Origin: Sva-07 sp963728355
GTDB lineage: Bacteria > Actinomycetota > Acidimicrobiia > Acidimicrobiales > Ilumatobacteraceae
Length of the DNA stretch: 64,000 nucleotides
Direction: 5' to 3'
NCBI GenBank assembly: GCA_963728355.1
Contig: CAVSJQ010000016.1
Span: 87,221-151,220 of the forward strand
Below the pieces are notes generated by a model. That model was not told the origin of the DNA and made no database searches. It was given only the letters and a program-made list of their open reading frames with translations. How positions within the stretch are numbered: position 1 is the first letter of the stretch; every line of letters begins with the position of its first letter. A program made the translations under genes and the position numbers. This document shows positions 1-7,780 of this stretch, one piece after another.

Positions 1-2655
1 ATCGCCGAACTGGCCCGCCGCACCGTGTCGGCGGGCCGGATCACGCCGGTGATCGTCGAGGAGGGTCCGTTCACCGTCGCCCGCTGGAGACCGGTGACCA
101 CCGAATCGATCGACGCCACCCTCGCCACACTGGCCACGTCGATGCCACCGATCTGTACCGCCGGCTCCGGCGTCGACGCAACGACGATCTACGCCCAACT
201 CGTCGACGGCATCGCCCGCTCGTTCCTCTTCCAGTACGGCTGGAAGCCCGACCTCGGCCGCCAACGCCGAGCCGGGATCCAGGCCCTGCGAGCGACGTTC
301 GGTGCGCTCGCGAAACCCGATCACGTGATTCGGGGTGGCACCGACGACTTCGACGATGCGCTGCGCCAGCTGCGCGACGAGCTCGACCGGCACCGGCGTC
401 GCCTCGCCGGCGAACCGGTGGTCGTCCCACGGGTCCGTCTGCTGATCTCCGACGACCCCGGCGACGCGTGGGTCGTGCGGCTGGAACTCGTCGACGACCG
501 CGACAGTGCGCGCTGGTGCACCGCCAACGACGTCTGGGATGCCAACGACACCGCGGTCGAGGTCGCCAAGGGCACCCACCACCTCGACCGGCTTCGCGAA
601 CTGGTCGGCGCCACCGTCGAGCAGGTCAAGGTGGTCCCCGGCCTCGCCGACCTGGCTCTGGAGCACGAACCGACCCAGATCGAACTGGAACTCGACGTCG
701 CCGAGGACTTCCTCGACATCGCCCCGGTCGAGCTGCAGCGGATGGGCATCGAGCTGATCGGACCGGAACGCCTGATCCGCACGCGGGTGAGCATCAACGG
801 CGAGGCCACACCGGCGCCGGCCGACGATCGCAAGAAGCAGTTCGGCAAGGAAGCGCTGGTCGAGTGGAAGATGGTCGTCGGCGACGAGGAGATCTCCGAC
901 GCCGAGATCGCACGCGCCGAGGAGGTCGGCGCCACGCTGCTGCACACCGGCCACCGGTGGGTCCGCATCGACGCCGACGAGCTCCGCCGCAAGCGCGCCA
1001 GGCTCACCGAGCTCAAGACGACCAAGGCCGTCGTCACACCGATCGAACTGCTGCGCCTCGCCGACGACGAGAGCCTCGGCGGAGACCCCGACGACGGCGC
1101 TGCGGACAGCGAGGGCAGGCGCTCGATCACGGTGCGCGGCGACGACGCCTGCGCCGGCGCCGACTGGGTGCGCAACCTGCTCGCCGGCCTCCCCGACGAA
1201 CGCCTCGACGAGACCCACGAGTCGGTCGAGTTCGTCGGCGAGCTCCGCCACTACCAGCGACGGGCCTTGTCGTGGCTGCAGTTCCTCGGCAAGCTCGGCC
1301 TCGGCGGCTGCCTCGCCGACGACATGGGCCTCGGCAAGACCGCCACCACCCTGGCCCATCTCCTCGAACGACCCGGACCTCATCTGGTGGTGTGCCCACT
1401 CAGCGTCGTGCGCAACTGGAGCCAGGAAGCCGCCAGGTTCACACCGAAACTCGAGGTCACGATCCACCACGGCGCCAATCGAGCGCAGGGACTGCACGAC
1501 GACGACTCGCTGTTCGAAGCCGACCCCGAGCGCCAGCTGGTGATCACCACCTACGGCCTGTTGCCGCGCGACCTCGAACACCTCGGTGACGTCGACTGGT
1601 CGACCGTCGTGCTCGACGAGGCACAGATGGTCAAGAACCCGAACACCAAGGCGGCGCGGGCGGTGCGCCAGCTTCGTGCCCGCCAGAAGCTGGCACTGAC
1701 CGGCACCCCGGTCGAGAACCGCCTGAGCGAGCTGTGGTCGATCCTCGACGCGGTGAACCCCGGCCTGCTCGGCAGCCTGCAGAAGTTCCGCGAGCGGTTC
1801 GGCACCCCGATCGAGCGGCACGGCGACGCCGATGCCGCGGCACGCCTGCGCCACATCACCCAACCGTTCATCCTGCGGCGCACCAAGGCCGACAAGCGGT
1901 TGCTCCCCGACCTGCCGGACAAGATCGAGCAGATCGCCTACGCCAAGCTCACCCGCGAGCAGGCGACGCTGTACCAGCAGGTCGTCGACCAGCTCCTCGC
2001 CGACGCCGAGAAGGCGACGGGCATGCGCCGCCGCGGCCTCGTGCTCGCCGCACTGATGCGTCTCAAGCAGATCTGCAACCATCCGGCCCATGCGCTCGGC
2101 GACGGTTCGCGCCTCGCCGGCCGGTCCGGCAAGCTGACCCGCTTCGACGAGCTCGTCACCGAACTCCTCGACGCCGACGAGCGCGCACTGGTGTTCACCC
2201 AGTTCCGCGAGATGGGCGAGCTGCTGCGCACACACGTGAGCGACCAGTTCCACTTCGATGCCCCGTTCCTCCATGGCGGGGTGAGCCGCACCGGCCGCGA
2301 CCGCATGGTCGACGCGTTCCAGGACGGGTCGGGTCCTCCGCTGCTGCTCGTGTCGCTCAAGGCGGGCGGCACCGGCTTGAACCTGACCGCAGCCAGCCAG
2401 GTGATCCACTACGACCGCTGGTGGAACCCCGCCGTCGAAGACCAGGCGACCGACCGCGCTTGGCGCATCGGCCAGCACCGCACCGTCAACGTCCACAAGC
2501 TCGTCTGCGAGGGCACCGTCGAGGAACGCATCGGCGTGATCATCGACGACAAGCGCAAGCTCGCCGAGTCGGTGGTCGGCACCGGTGAGGCGTGGCTGTC
2601 GGAACTGTCCACCGACGAACTCCGCGACCTCGTCGTGCTGGAGATGGACTCGTGA
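1..2655 (+). CDS. SNF2-family helicase-like ATPase, 5' end outside window
   Basis: Superfamily 2 SNF2/Rad54-like ATPase, expected to translocate on double-stranded DNA and remodel or repair protein-DNA complexes in the cytoplasm. The frame is open from base 1 with no obvious start, so the N-terminus lies upstream; a GTG at 25 is in frame but is probably internal. Seen: the Walker A motif DDMGLGKT near 1318-1341, the Walker B-type box LDEAQ near 1612, the TGTPVENRLSELW motif near 1700, and the C-terminal helicase motifs DRWWNPAVEDQATDRAWRIG near 2416-2475. The region before the motor, about 400 residues, fits the SNF2-associated N-terminal domain common in actinobacterial homologues. The stop overlaps the next gene's GTG start, suggesting translational coupling to the SWIM protein. 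Confidence 0.93.
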   Translation: MAELARRTVSAGRITPVIVEEGPFTVARWRPVTTESIDATLATLATSMPPICTAGSGVDATTIYAQLVDGIARSFLFQYGWKPDLGRQRRAGIQALRATFGALAKPDHVIRGGTDDFDDALRQLRDELDRHRRRLAGEPVVVPRVRLLISDDPGDAWVVRLELVDDRDSARWCTANDVWDANDTAVEVAKGTHHLDRLRELVGATVEQVKVVPGLADLALEHEPTQIELELDVAEDFLDIAPVELQRMGIELIGPERLIRTRVSINGEATPAPADDRKKQFGKEALVEWKMVVGDEEISDAEIARAEEVGATLLHTGHRWVRIDADELRRKRARLTELKTTKAVVTPIELLRLADDESLGGDPDDGAADSEGRRSITVRGDDACAGADWVRNLLAGLPDERLDETHESVEFVGELRHYQRRALSWLQFLGKLGLGGCLADDMGLGKTATTLAHLLERPGPHLVVCPLSVVRNWSQEAARFTPKLEVTIHHGANRAQGLHDDDSLFEADPERQLVITTYGLLPRDLEHLGDVDWSTVVLDEAQMVKNPNTKAARAVRQLRARQKLALTGTPVENRLSELWSILDAVNPGLLGSLQKFRERFGTPIERHGDADAAARLRHITQPFILRRTKADKRLLPDLPDKIEQIAYAKLTREQATLYQQVVDQLLADAEKATGMRRRGLVLAALMRLKQICNHPAHALGDGSRLAGRSGKLTRFDELVTELLDADERALVFTQFREMGELLRTHVSDQFHFDAPFLHGGVSRTGRDRMVDAFQDGSGPPLLLVSLKAGGTGLNLTAASQVIHYDRWWNPAVEDQATDRAWRIGQHRTVNVHKLVCEGTVEERIGVIIDDKRKLAESVVGTGEAWLSELSTDELRDLVVLEMDS

Positions 2656-3371
2656 CCCGACCCCGCAAGCCCTTCGGCGCCAACCATCCGGGCCGGCTGC
2701 CCGCCACGATGATGAAGGTGCTCGCCGCAGAGATGAGCGACCCGACGCGGCTCCGACGCGGCAAGCAGTACGCCAAGGACGGCTCCGTGCTCGACATCGT
2801 GATCGATCCCGGCACCGTCACGTGCGAGATTCAGGGCTCGCGCTCCACGCCCTACATCGCCGTCGTCGCCGTCACCCCAGGCGACGGGATGCCACTTCGA
2901 CGCGACGTGACCTACACGTGTACCTGCCCCGACAACGACAACTGGGACGGGCATGCGTGCAAGCACGTGGTCGCCACGTTGTTCACCCTGAGCGACGAGT
3001 TCCTCCTCGAGCCGGAACTCCTCGATCGCTGGCGCGGGCGGTCCTCCGACGACGACGGCGACGATGTCGACGACAGCGACGATGTCGACGACGATGATGA
3101 CGACAGTGACGACGGCCCGTCCGTCCGAGTCGGGTCCGACAGGACGGGAAGGCACCTGCGACTGGTGCGCTCCAGCGAGCGTGCGCCGTCTCCGCGCGAG
3201 CCGGTTCGCCCGCCCAGCGACCCGCTCGCCGACCTGCTTCGCGTGCCCAGCGGTGCGTCACTGCCCGACGTCGGCGCACTCGAACGCATCGAGCCGCAGC
3301 TGCCGCGGTCGCGCGAGCTGGCGACCGTGTTGCGTGACGCGCTGTCGCAGCTCCGAATCGACTGGGACTGA
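2652..3371 (+). CDS. SWIM zinc-finger protein
   Basis: Protein of 239 aa with a SWIM zinc finger (C-x-C-xn-C-x-H): Cys90-x-Cys92 in YTCTCPDN, followed by HACKH about a dozen residues later. SWIM domains bind zinc and mediate DNA or protein contacts. The GTG at 2652 overlaps the SNF2 stop (GTGA), and the protein from there begins VTRPRKPFGANHPG; the frame stays open upstream, but that part lies inside the SNF2 gene. After the finger comes a run very rich in Asp (about residues 136-156) and then a charged, proline-rich tail, which is probably disordered. SNF2 ATPase and SWIM protein gene pairs recur in actinobacteria, so the two products probably act together; the exact role is not known to me. 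Confidence 0.85.
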   Translation: MTRPRKPFGANHPGRLPATMMKVLAAEMSDPTRLRRGKQYAKDGSVLDIVIDPGTVTCEIQGSRSTPYIAVVAVTPGDGMPLRRDVTYTCTCPDNDNWDGHACKHVVATLFTLSDEFLLEPELLDRWRGRSSDDDGDDVDDSDDVDDDDDDSDDGPSVRVGSDRTGRHLRLVRSSERAPSPREPVRPPSDPLADLLRVPSGASLPDVGALERIEPQLPRSRELATVLRDALSQLRIDWD

Positions 3372-3413
3372 TCTGCGCGCGGTGGATGACCGAGCCACCA
3401 CGCACTGCGCACG

Positions 3414-3419
3414 TACACT
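3414..3419 (+). promoter_or_regulatory. -10-like box of moxR-type gene (possibly leaderless)
   Basis: TACACT matches TANNNT and ends 6 bases before the ATG at 3426. There is no Shine-Dalgarno sequence in between and no convincing -35 box, so the mRNA may start at or next to the start codon. Confidence 0.5.
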
Positions 3420-3425
3420 CGTGAC

Positions 3426-4376
3426 ATGTCTCTGCACGCTGCGCAGGTGGCCGATGCGCTGCTGTCGAACGTCGACCGGGTGGTCAGGGGAAAACGCGAC
3501 GAGATCCGCCTGGCGCTGTGCTGCCTGTTGACCGAAGGGCACCTGCTCCTGGACGACGTTCCCGGAACGGGCAAGACGAGCCTCGCCAAGGCCATCGCCA
3601 ACTCGATCGCCGGCACCTGGACCCGAGTCCAGTTCACCCCCGACCTCCTGCCGACCGACATCACCGGCGTGATGGTCTTCGACCAGCGCACGAGCACGTT
3701 CACGTTTCGTGAGGGGCCGGTCTTCACGAACGTGCTGATCGGTGACGAAATCAACCGGGGGAGCCCGAAGACCCAGTCGGCGCTGCTCGAGGTCATGGAG
3801 GAGCGCCAGGTCACCGCCGACGGCGTCAGCCGGGTCGTGCCACGCCCGTTCTTCGTGATCGCCACCCAGAACCCGCGCGATTTCCAGGGGACGTTCCCAT
3901 TGCCCGATGTGCAGCTCGACCGGTTCGCGATGCGGCTCACGCTCGGCTACGCCGATCCTGTGACCGAGGTGTCGATCCTCGAGGGCTTCCATCGCCACCG
4001 TGCCGAGGACGACCTCGCACCGGTCACCGACCCGGCCGAACTCGACCGGGCGATCGCCGAGATCGACGGCGTGAGCGTGGCCACGTCGATCCACGACTAC
4101 ATCGTCCAGATCGCCAATGTCACCAGGGTCCATCCGGACCTGCGCCTCGGCGTGTCGACCCGCGGCACGCTCACCGTGCTCCGTGTTGCGCGGGCGTTCG
4201 CCGCCACGGACGGGCGCGACTACGTCACGCCCGACGACGTCAAGGCGGTCGCTGCCCCGGTGTTCGGACACCGGATGGCGCTCACGGCCGAAGCCGAGCT
4301 GCGCGGCGAGCGGGTCGAGGCCGTGCTGGCCGACATCATCGACGACGTCCCGGTGCCGCGTACCCGAGCGAGCTGA
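3426..4376 (+). CDS. MoxR-family AAA+ ATPase
   Basis: AAA+ ATPase of 316 aa in the MoxR/RavA group, chaperone-like ATPases that act on partner proteins with VWA or DUF58 domains. Seen: Walker A PGTGKTSLAKAI around residues 46-57, Walker B IGDEINRGSPKTQSALLEV around residues 105-123, the sensor-1 type ATQNP followed by PLPDVQLDRF, and a lid region with RLGVSTRGTL. The length is normal for the family. The DUF58 gene follows after two bases, the classic moxR-DUF58-transglutaminase order, so this ATPase probably remodels the DUF58 product or a complex containing it. The substrate cannot be told from sequence. Confidence 0.93.
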   Translation: MSLHAAQVADALLSNVDRVVRGKRDEIRLALCCLLTEGHLLLDDVPGTGKTSLAKAIANSIAGTWTRVQFTPDLLPTDITGVMVFDQRTSTFTFREGPVFTNVLIGDEINRGSPKTQSALLEVMEERQVTADGVSRVVPRPFFVIATQNPRDFQGTFPLPDVQLDRFAMRLTLGYADPVTEVSILEGFHRHRAEDDLAPVTDPAELDRAIAEIDGVSVATSIHDYIVQIANVTRVHPDLRLGVSTRGTLTVLRVARAFAATDGRDYVTPDDVKAVAAPVFGHRMALTAEAELRGERVEAVLADIIDDVPVPRTRAS

Positions 4377-4378
4377 GC

Positions 4379-5491
4379 GTGCTGACCAAGTCGGGTCTCG
4401 GTGCGGTCCTGACCGCACTGGTGCTGGCCATCCTCGGTTGGTGGTGGAACTACGAAGAGGTCGTGATCGCTGCAACCGCGATCGGGGCGGTGCTCCTGAC
4501 GGCGGTGTGGGTGTCACAGCGTCCCCTGCGTGCCGTCGTGACGCGCCGCCTGCCCGCGTTGCGAGTCCCCCGGGGCGACCCGATCATGGTCGAGTACCGG
4601 GTGCGCAACTCCACCCGGTTTCGTTCCGGTCGCGCCACGATCATCGACCGGTGCGACGATGAAGAGGTCCGCGTCGACGTGGCCCCCCTTGCCTCGAACT
4701 CCGAGGACACCGTCACGGGCTCCATACCGACCCGCCGACGTGGCGTCTTCGACGTCGGTCCCTTCGAGATCGAACGGATCGACCCGTTCTGGCTGACGGT
4801 GGGCCGGCGCCGGGACACGAGGGTCGCCTCGGTCATCGTCCATCCGAAGATCTACGACCTGATCGGTCCCCACGGCGCGGTGCGCGTCGTCGAGAACGAG
4901 TCGGTGCTCCGGCGGGCGACTGCCGATCCGATGTCGGGGTTCGTGTCGATGCGCGAGTACGTCGCCGGCGACGACCCGCGCATGATCCACTGGCCGACGA
5001 CGGCACGGACCGGCACGCTGATGGTCCGTGAACACGTCGAAGTGCGCCGGCCAGAATTCACCGTCGTGCTCGACACGGCGCCGTCGGTGGGCACCGCAGA
5101 TGACTTCGAGGAATCGGTCGACGTGGCGGCGACGCTCGCCGTGCACGCACTGCACACCGGTCTCGACGTCGTGGTGCGCACCACCGACCGACACCATGCC
5201 GGTCGCCCGGCGCCGCTGGTGACCGACGCGTCGGTGCTCGACCTACTCACCCCGGTGCAACAGTCCGACGACGACACCTTGCTGCCCGTCGCCGCACTGT
5301 TCACCGGCGGGTTCGATCAGACGACGGTCGTCTTCGTCACCGGTCCCGCTGGGCCGTCAAGCCGTTTCGCCACCAGCGAGCGGATGGCGGCGGTCCGTAT
5401 CGGTGACGGCGCGACCGGCGGGCCGGGCATCGTGCTGGCGGCCAACGACGGAGCCGAATTCGTCAGGCGTTGGCGGGCGTGGGGAACGTGA
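4379..5491 (+). CDS. DUF58 domain protein with two N-terminal membrane segments
   Basis: Protein of 370 aa starting at GTG 4379, two bases after the moxR-type stop. Two hydrophobic segments near the N-terminus (about residues 5-22 and 25-42) anchor it in the membrane. The DUF58 signature is present as SMREYVAGDDPRMIHWPTTA around residues 193-212, followed by a VWA-like region (EFTVVLDTAPS) that keeps an Asp but not a full MIDAS set. DUF58 proteins are usual partners of MoxR ATPases and are thought to assemble or mature envelope-linked complexes. Together with the next gene this forms a standard three-gene unit. Confidence 0.88.
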   Translation: MLTKSGLGAVLTALVLAILGWWWNYEEVVIAATAIGAVLLTAVWVSQRPLRAVVTRRLPALRVPRGDPIMVEYRVRNSTRFRSGRATIIDRCDDEEVRVDVAPLASNSEDTVTGSIPTRRRGVFDVGPFEIERIDPFWLTVGRRRDTRVASVIVHPKIYDLIGPHGAVRVVENESVLRRATADPMSGFVSMREYVAGDDPRMIHWPTTARTGTLMVREHVEVRRPEFTVVLDTAPSVGTADDFEESVDVAATLAVHALHTGLDVVVRTTDRHHAGRPAPLVTDASVLDLLTPVQQSDDDTLLPVAALFTGGFDQTTVVFVTGPAGPSSRFATSERMAAVRIGDGATGGPGIVLAANDGAEFVRRWRAWGT

Positions 5492-5510
5492 GCGCCGTGG
5501 GACTGCCGAC

Positions 5511-7664
5511 ATGAGCCGGACCTACACCGACGCAGCATCGAACGATCACTCGCTCGTCCGGGTGCGCATCGCGACGATCGCCGTCGGATTCGCCCTGGTC
5601 GGCGCGGCGTCGGGCGCCATCTTCGACCGGTTCGAATGGACGCTCGTCGTGGCCCCGCTGCCAGCCGCAGCGGTGGCATCCATCCTCGTCGGGCGTCGTT
5701 CCGTCTGGCGACTCGCCGGTGCGATCGCCGCCACGCTGATCGCCGCCGCGGGCACCGTCGCCGTCGCCGGCGGATCGGCGGGTGACGGCGCTGACGCGTT
5801 CACCTCCGGCATCCAGGGTCTGCTGTCGACGGACTGGCCGAGCCCGGCGCGACCCGATCTGCTCGGCACCGTCGCCGCCGTGCTCGCCGTCACCTGTGCC
5901 GTGAGTTCGGAGATCGCCGCTCGACGGCGTTTCCACCTGCTCGGACTGCTTCCGCTGCTGCTGGCCTACCTCGGAGTGGTGGCCCTCAGCGCTCCTCGGG
6001 GGATCACCTGGTCGTGGCTGCTCGGACTCGCCGCCGTCTCGATCACCTTCGCGCTGCTCCGCAACGACGGCACGCTCGCCGATCGGTTGGTGCTGCTGCG
6101 CGGCGAACGACGCCTGTTAGGGCTGCTCGCAGCAGCGGTCGCCATGGTCGTGCTGGTGTCGTTGCCGGTAGCGCTCGACGTCCGCGCCGACCCGCGGCGA
6201 AACGACCCGGCCGAGCAGACGGCCCCGCTGCTCGATCCGATCGAGGCGACGCTCGCGCTACGCGGGCTCGATCCGCCCGCGGATCTCCACGTCGTCACCC
6301 CCACCGACGGAGCTGCACTGCCGACGAGATGGCGTACCGCCGCGCTGACGGCCTACGACGGGCGGCGATGGTCGCCGAGCCTCACGCTCCGTCCCATCGG
6401 GTCGACACTCGGTCCCGTGGTGGGACCGACGATCGAGGCCGACGTCAGCTTCCTGTCCGACAACCTGACCCTCGTGCCGCTGCCGGGTCCGCCAGTCTCG
6501 GTGGACGCCGCCATCGAAACCGACGCCGAACGGACCGTGGTCAGGTTGGCCGAACGGCCGACGCCGGGCGAGGTCGTCGGCGTGGTCGCCAATGCACCCG
6601 CGACGCCGAGCGACGCCGTGGACATCGGCGTGGCCACCCGAGCGGTCGACGAGAGTTCCACGGGCCTGACGCAGCTCGCCCAGGGGCTGGCGGGCGACGG
6701 CGACACCCTCGAACGACTGCGTCGGCTGGAAACGACCATGCGCGACGACTTCGTGCTCGACAACAGCGTGCAGGGCGGCGGGCTCGAGCAGGCGCTGATC
6801 GACCGGTTCCTCCGCGATACCCAACGCGGGACGAACGAACAGTTCGCCACCTCGTTCGTCCTGCTCGCGCGCGCCCTCGGGATCGAAGCGCGCGTCGCCA
6901 CCGGGTTCGTCGTCGACGGCGACGGCGCCGCAGCGGCCTTCGCTGCGGACCAACCGTTGGTACTGACATCGACCGACGCCGACGTGTGGCCCGAAGTGCA
7001 ACTGGCCGACGGCAGCTGGATCGCCTACGACCCGGTACCGAACGACGAAGCTGCCGAGGATGCGCCGCCGCCGCCCCGGCCACAGGTCCAGGCACCCGCC
7101 GCGCCACAGCCGCCCATCGCCCCGCCGCCGGAGTCCGACAGCGAGGCGACCGACGACGACGAACCCGTCGATGCCTCCGGCGACAGTGCCCTGTCGACGG
7201 TGCTCGCGTGGGCGGTCCGCACGTCCATCGTGCTGGGTGTGATCGTCCTGCCGCTGTTGATCGGTGCCGCACTGATCGTCGGGGTGAAGTACCGGCGCCG
7301 CAGACGACGCCTCGGCGCATCGGATCCCGCCGAGCGGATCCGGGGCGCATGGGCCTCGGCGACCGACGCCCTGGTCGACGCCGGCCTCCAGATCCGCGCA
7401 TCGACGACCGACTCCGAGATCGCCGCGAACGGTGCACCGCTCGTCCCCGACGCCTCTCCGCAGCTCCGACGCCTCGCCTCGCTGTCGAGCGCGGCCACGT
7501 TCGGACGGCCTCGTCATCCGGACGTCCTCGCGGAGGATGCGCTGTCGTGTCTCGGGTCGATCGAACGCAGTGTCGTGGCGATACGCACCCGGTGGCAACG
7601 GCTGCGCTGGCGCCTCAGCCTGCGCTCGCTGCGCCCGGCGACCCGCTCACCGGTCGCCGACTGA
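5511..7664 (+). CDS. Transglutaminase-like membrane protein with degenerate catalytic triad
   Basis: Protein of 717 aa, start taken at ATG 5511. The N-terminal third has several hydrophobic segments (about residues 20-210), then an extracytoplasmic part with a transglutaminase-core fold (about 405-510), a Pro-rich stretch (about 520-550), one more membrane segment (about 565-590, SIVLGVIVLPLLIGAALIVG) and an Arg-rich cytoplasmic tail. This is the TgpA-like architecture usually found after MoxR and DUF58 genes. The core keeps EQFATSFVLLARALGIEARV and the WPEV / YDPVP blocks. However, the usual Cys (xCEQFA) is Asn442, the usual His (HAW) is Asp491 in DADVW, and only the Asp (D507) remains. It is therefore unlikely to be an active transglutaminase or protease. 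Confidence 0.85.
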   Translation: MSRTYTDAASNDHSLVRVRIATIAVGFALVGAASGAIFDRFEWTLVVAPLPAAAVASILVGRRSVWRLAGAIAATLIAAAGTVAVAGGSAGDGADAFTSGIQGLLSTDWPSPARPDLLGTVAAVLAVTCAVSSEIAARRRFHLLGLLPLLLAYLGVVALSAPRGITWSWLLGLAAVSITFALLRNDGTLADRLVLLRGERRLLGLLAAAVAMVVLVSLPVALDVRADPRRNDPAEQTAPLLDPIEATLALRGLDPPADLHVVTPTDGAALPTRWRTAALTAYDGRRWSPSLTLRPIGSTLGPVVGPTIEADVSFLSDNLTLVPLPGPPVSVDAAIETDAERTVVRLAERPTPGEVVGVVANAPATPSDAVDIGVATRAVDESSTGLTQLAQGLAGDGDTLERLRRLETTMRDDFVLDNSVQGGGLEQALIDRFLRDTQRGTNEQFATSFVLLARALGIEARVATGFVVDGDGAAAAFAADQPLVLTSTDADVWPEVQLADGSWIAYDPVPNDEAAEDAPPPPRPQVQAPAAPQPPIAPPPESDSEATDDDEPVDASGDSALSTVLAWAVRTSIVLGVIVLPLLIGAALIVGVKYRRRRRRLGASDPAERIRGAWASATDALVDAGLQIRASTTDSEIAANGAPLVPDASPQLRRLASLSSAATFGRPRHPDVLAEDALSCLGSIERSVVAIRTRWQRLRWRLSLRSLRPATRSPVAD

Positions 7665-7696
7665 GCGCCCCGCACCGGCCACCGGCCTCGATCGCC

Positions 7697-7780
7697 GGAG
7701 CCACCATCCAGGCGCGACCGTCAAGGCGCAACCATTCAGGCGCCACCGTCACGGCGCCACGGTCGAGGTGCCACGGTCAC
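7697..7780. repeat. 14-bp degenerate tandem repeat, about six units
   Basis: Units starting at 7697, 7711, 7725, 7739, 7753 and 7767 follow the pattern GGCGCCACCGTCAN with a few substitutions each. The array spans the gap between the convergent transglutaminase-like and Ig-repeat genes and covers the last codons and stop of the Ig-repeat gene (stop at 7749-7751). Confidence 0.7.

Noticed and set aside
2592..2651. Upstream extension of the SWIM gene to an earlier in-frame start
   Set aside because: The extension is entirely inside the SNF2 gene, is Arg-rich and not needed for the domain; GTG 2652 overlaps the SNF2 stop and fits coupling.
5403..5510. Upstream extension of the transglutaminase-like gene
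   Set aside because: It overlaps the DUF58 gene and has shadow-frame composition; ATG 5511 gives a sensible N-terminus before the first membrane helix.
7697..7780. Possible CRISPR-like array
   Set aside because: The units are contiguous and only 14 bp, with no spacers and no cas genes near.
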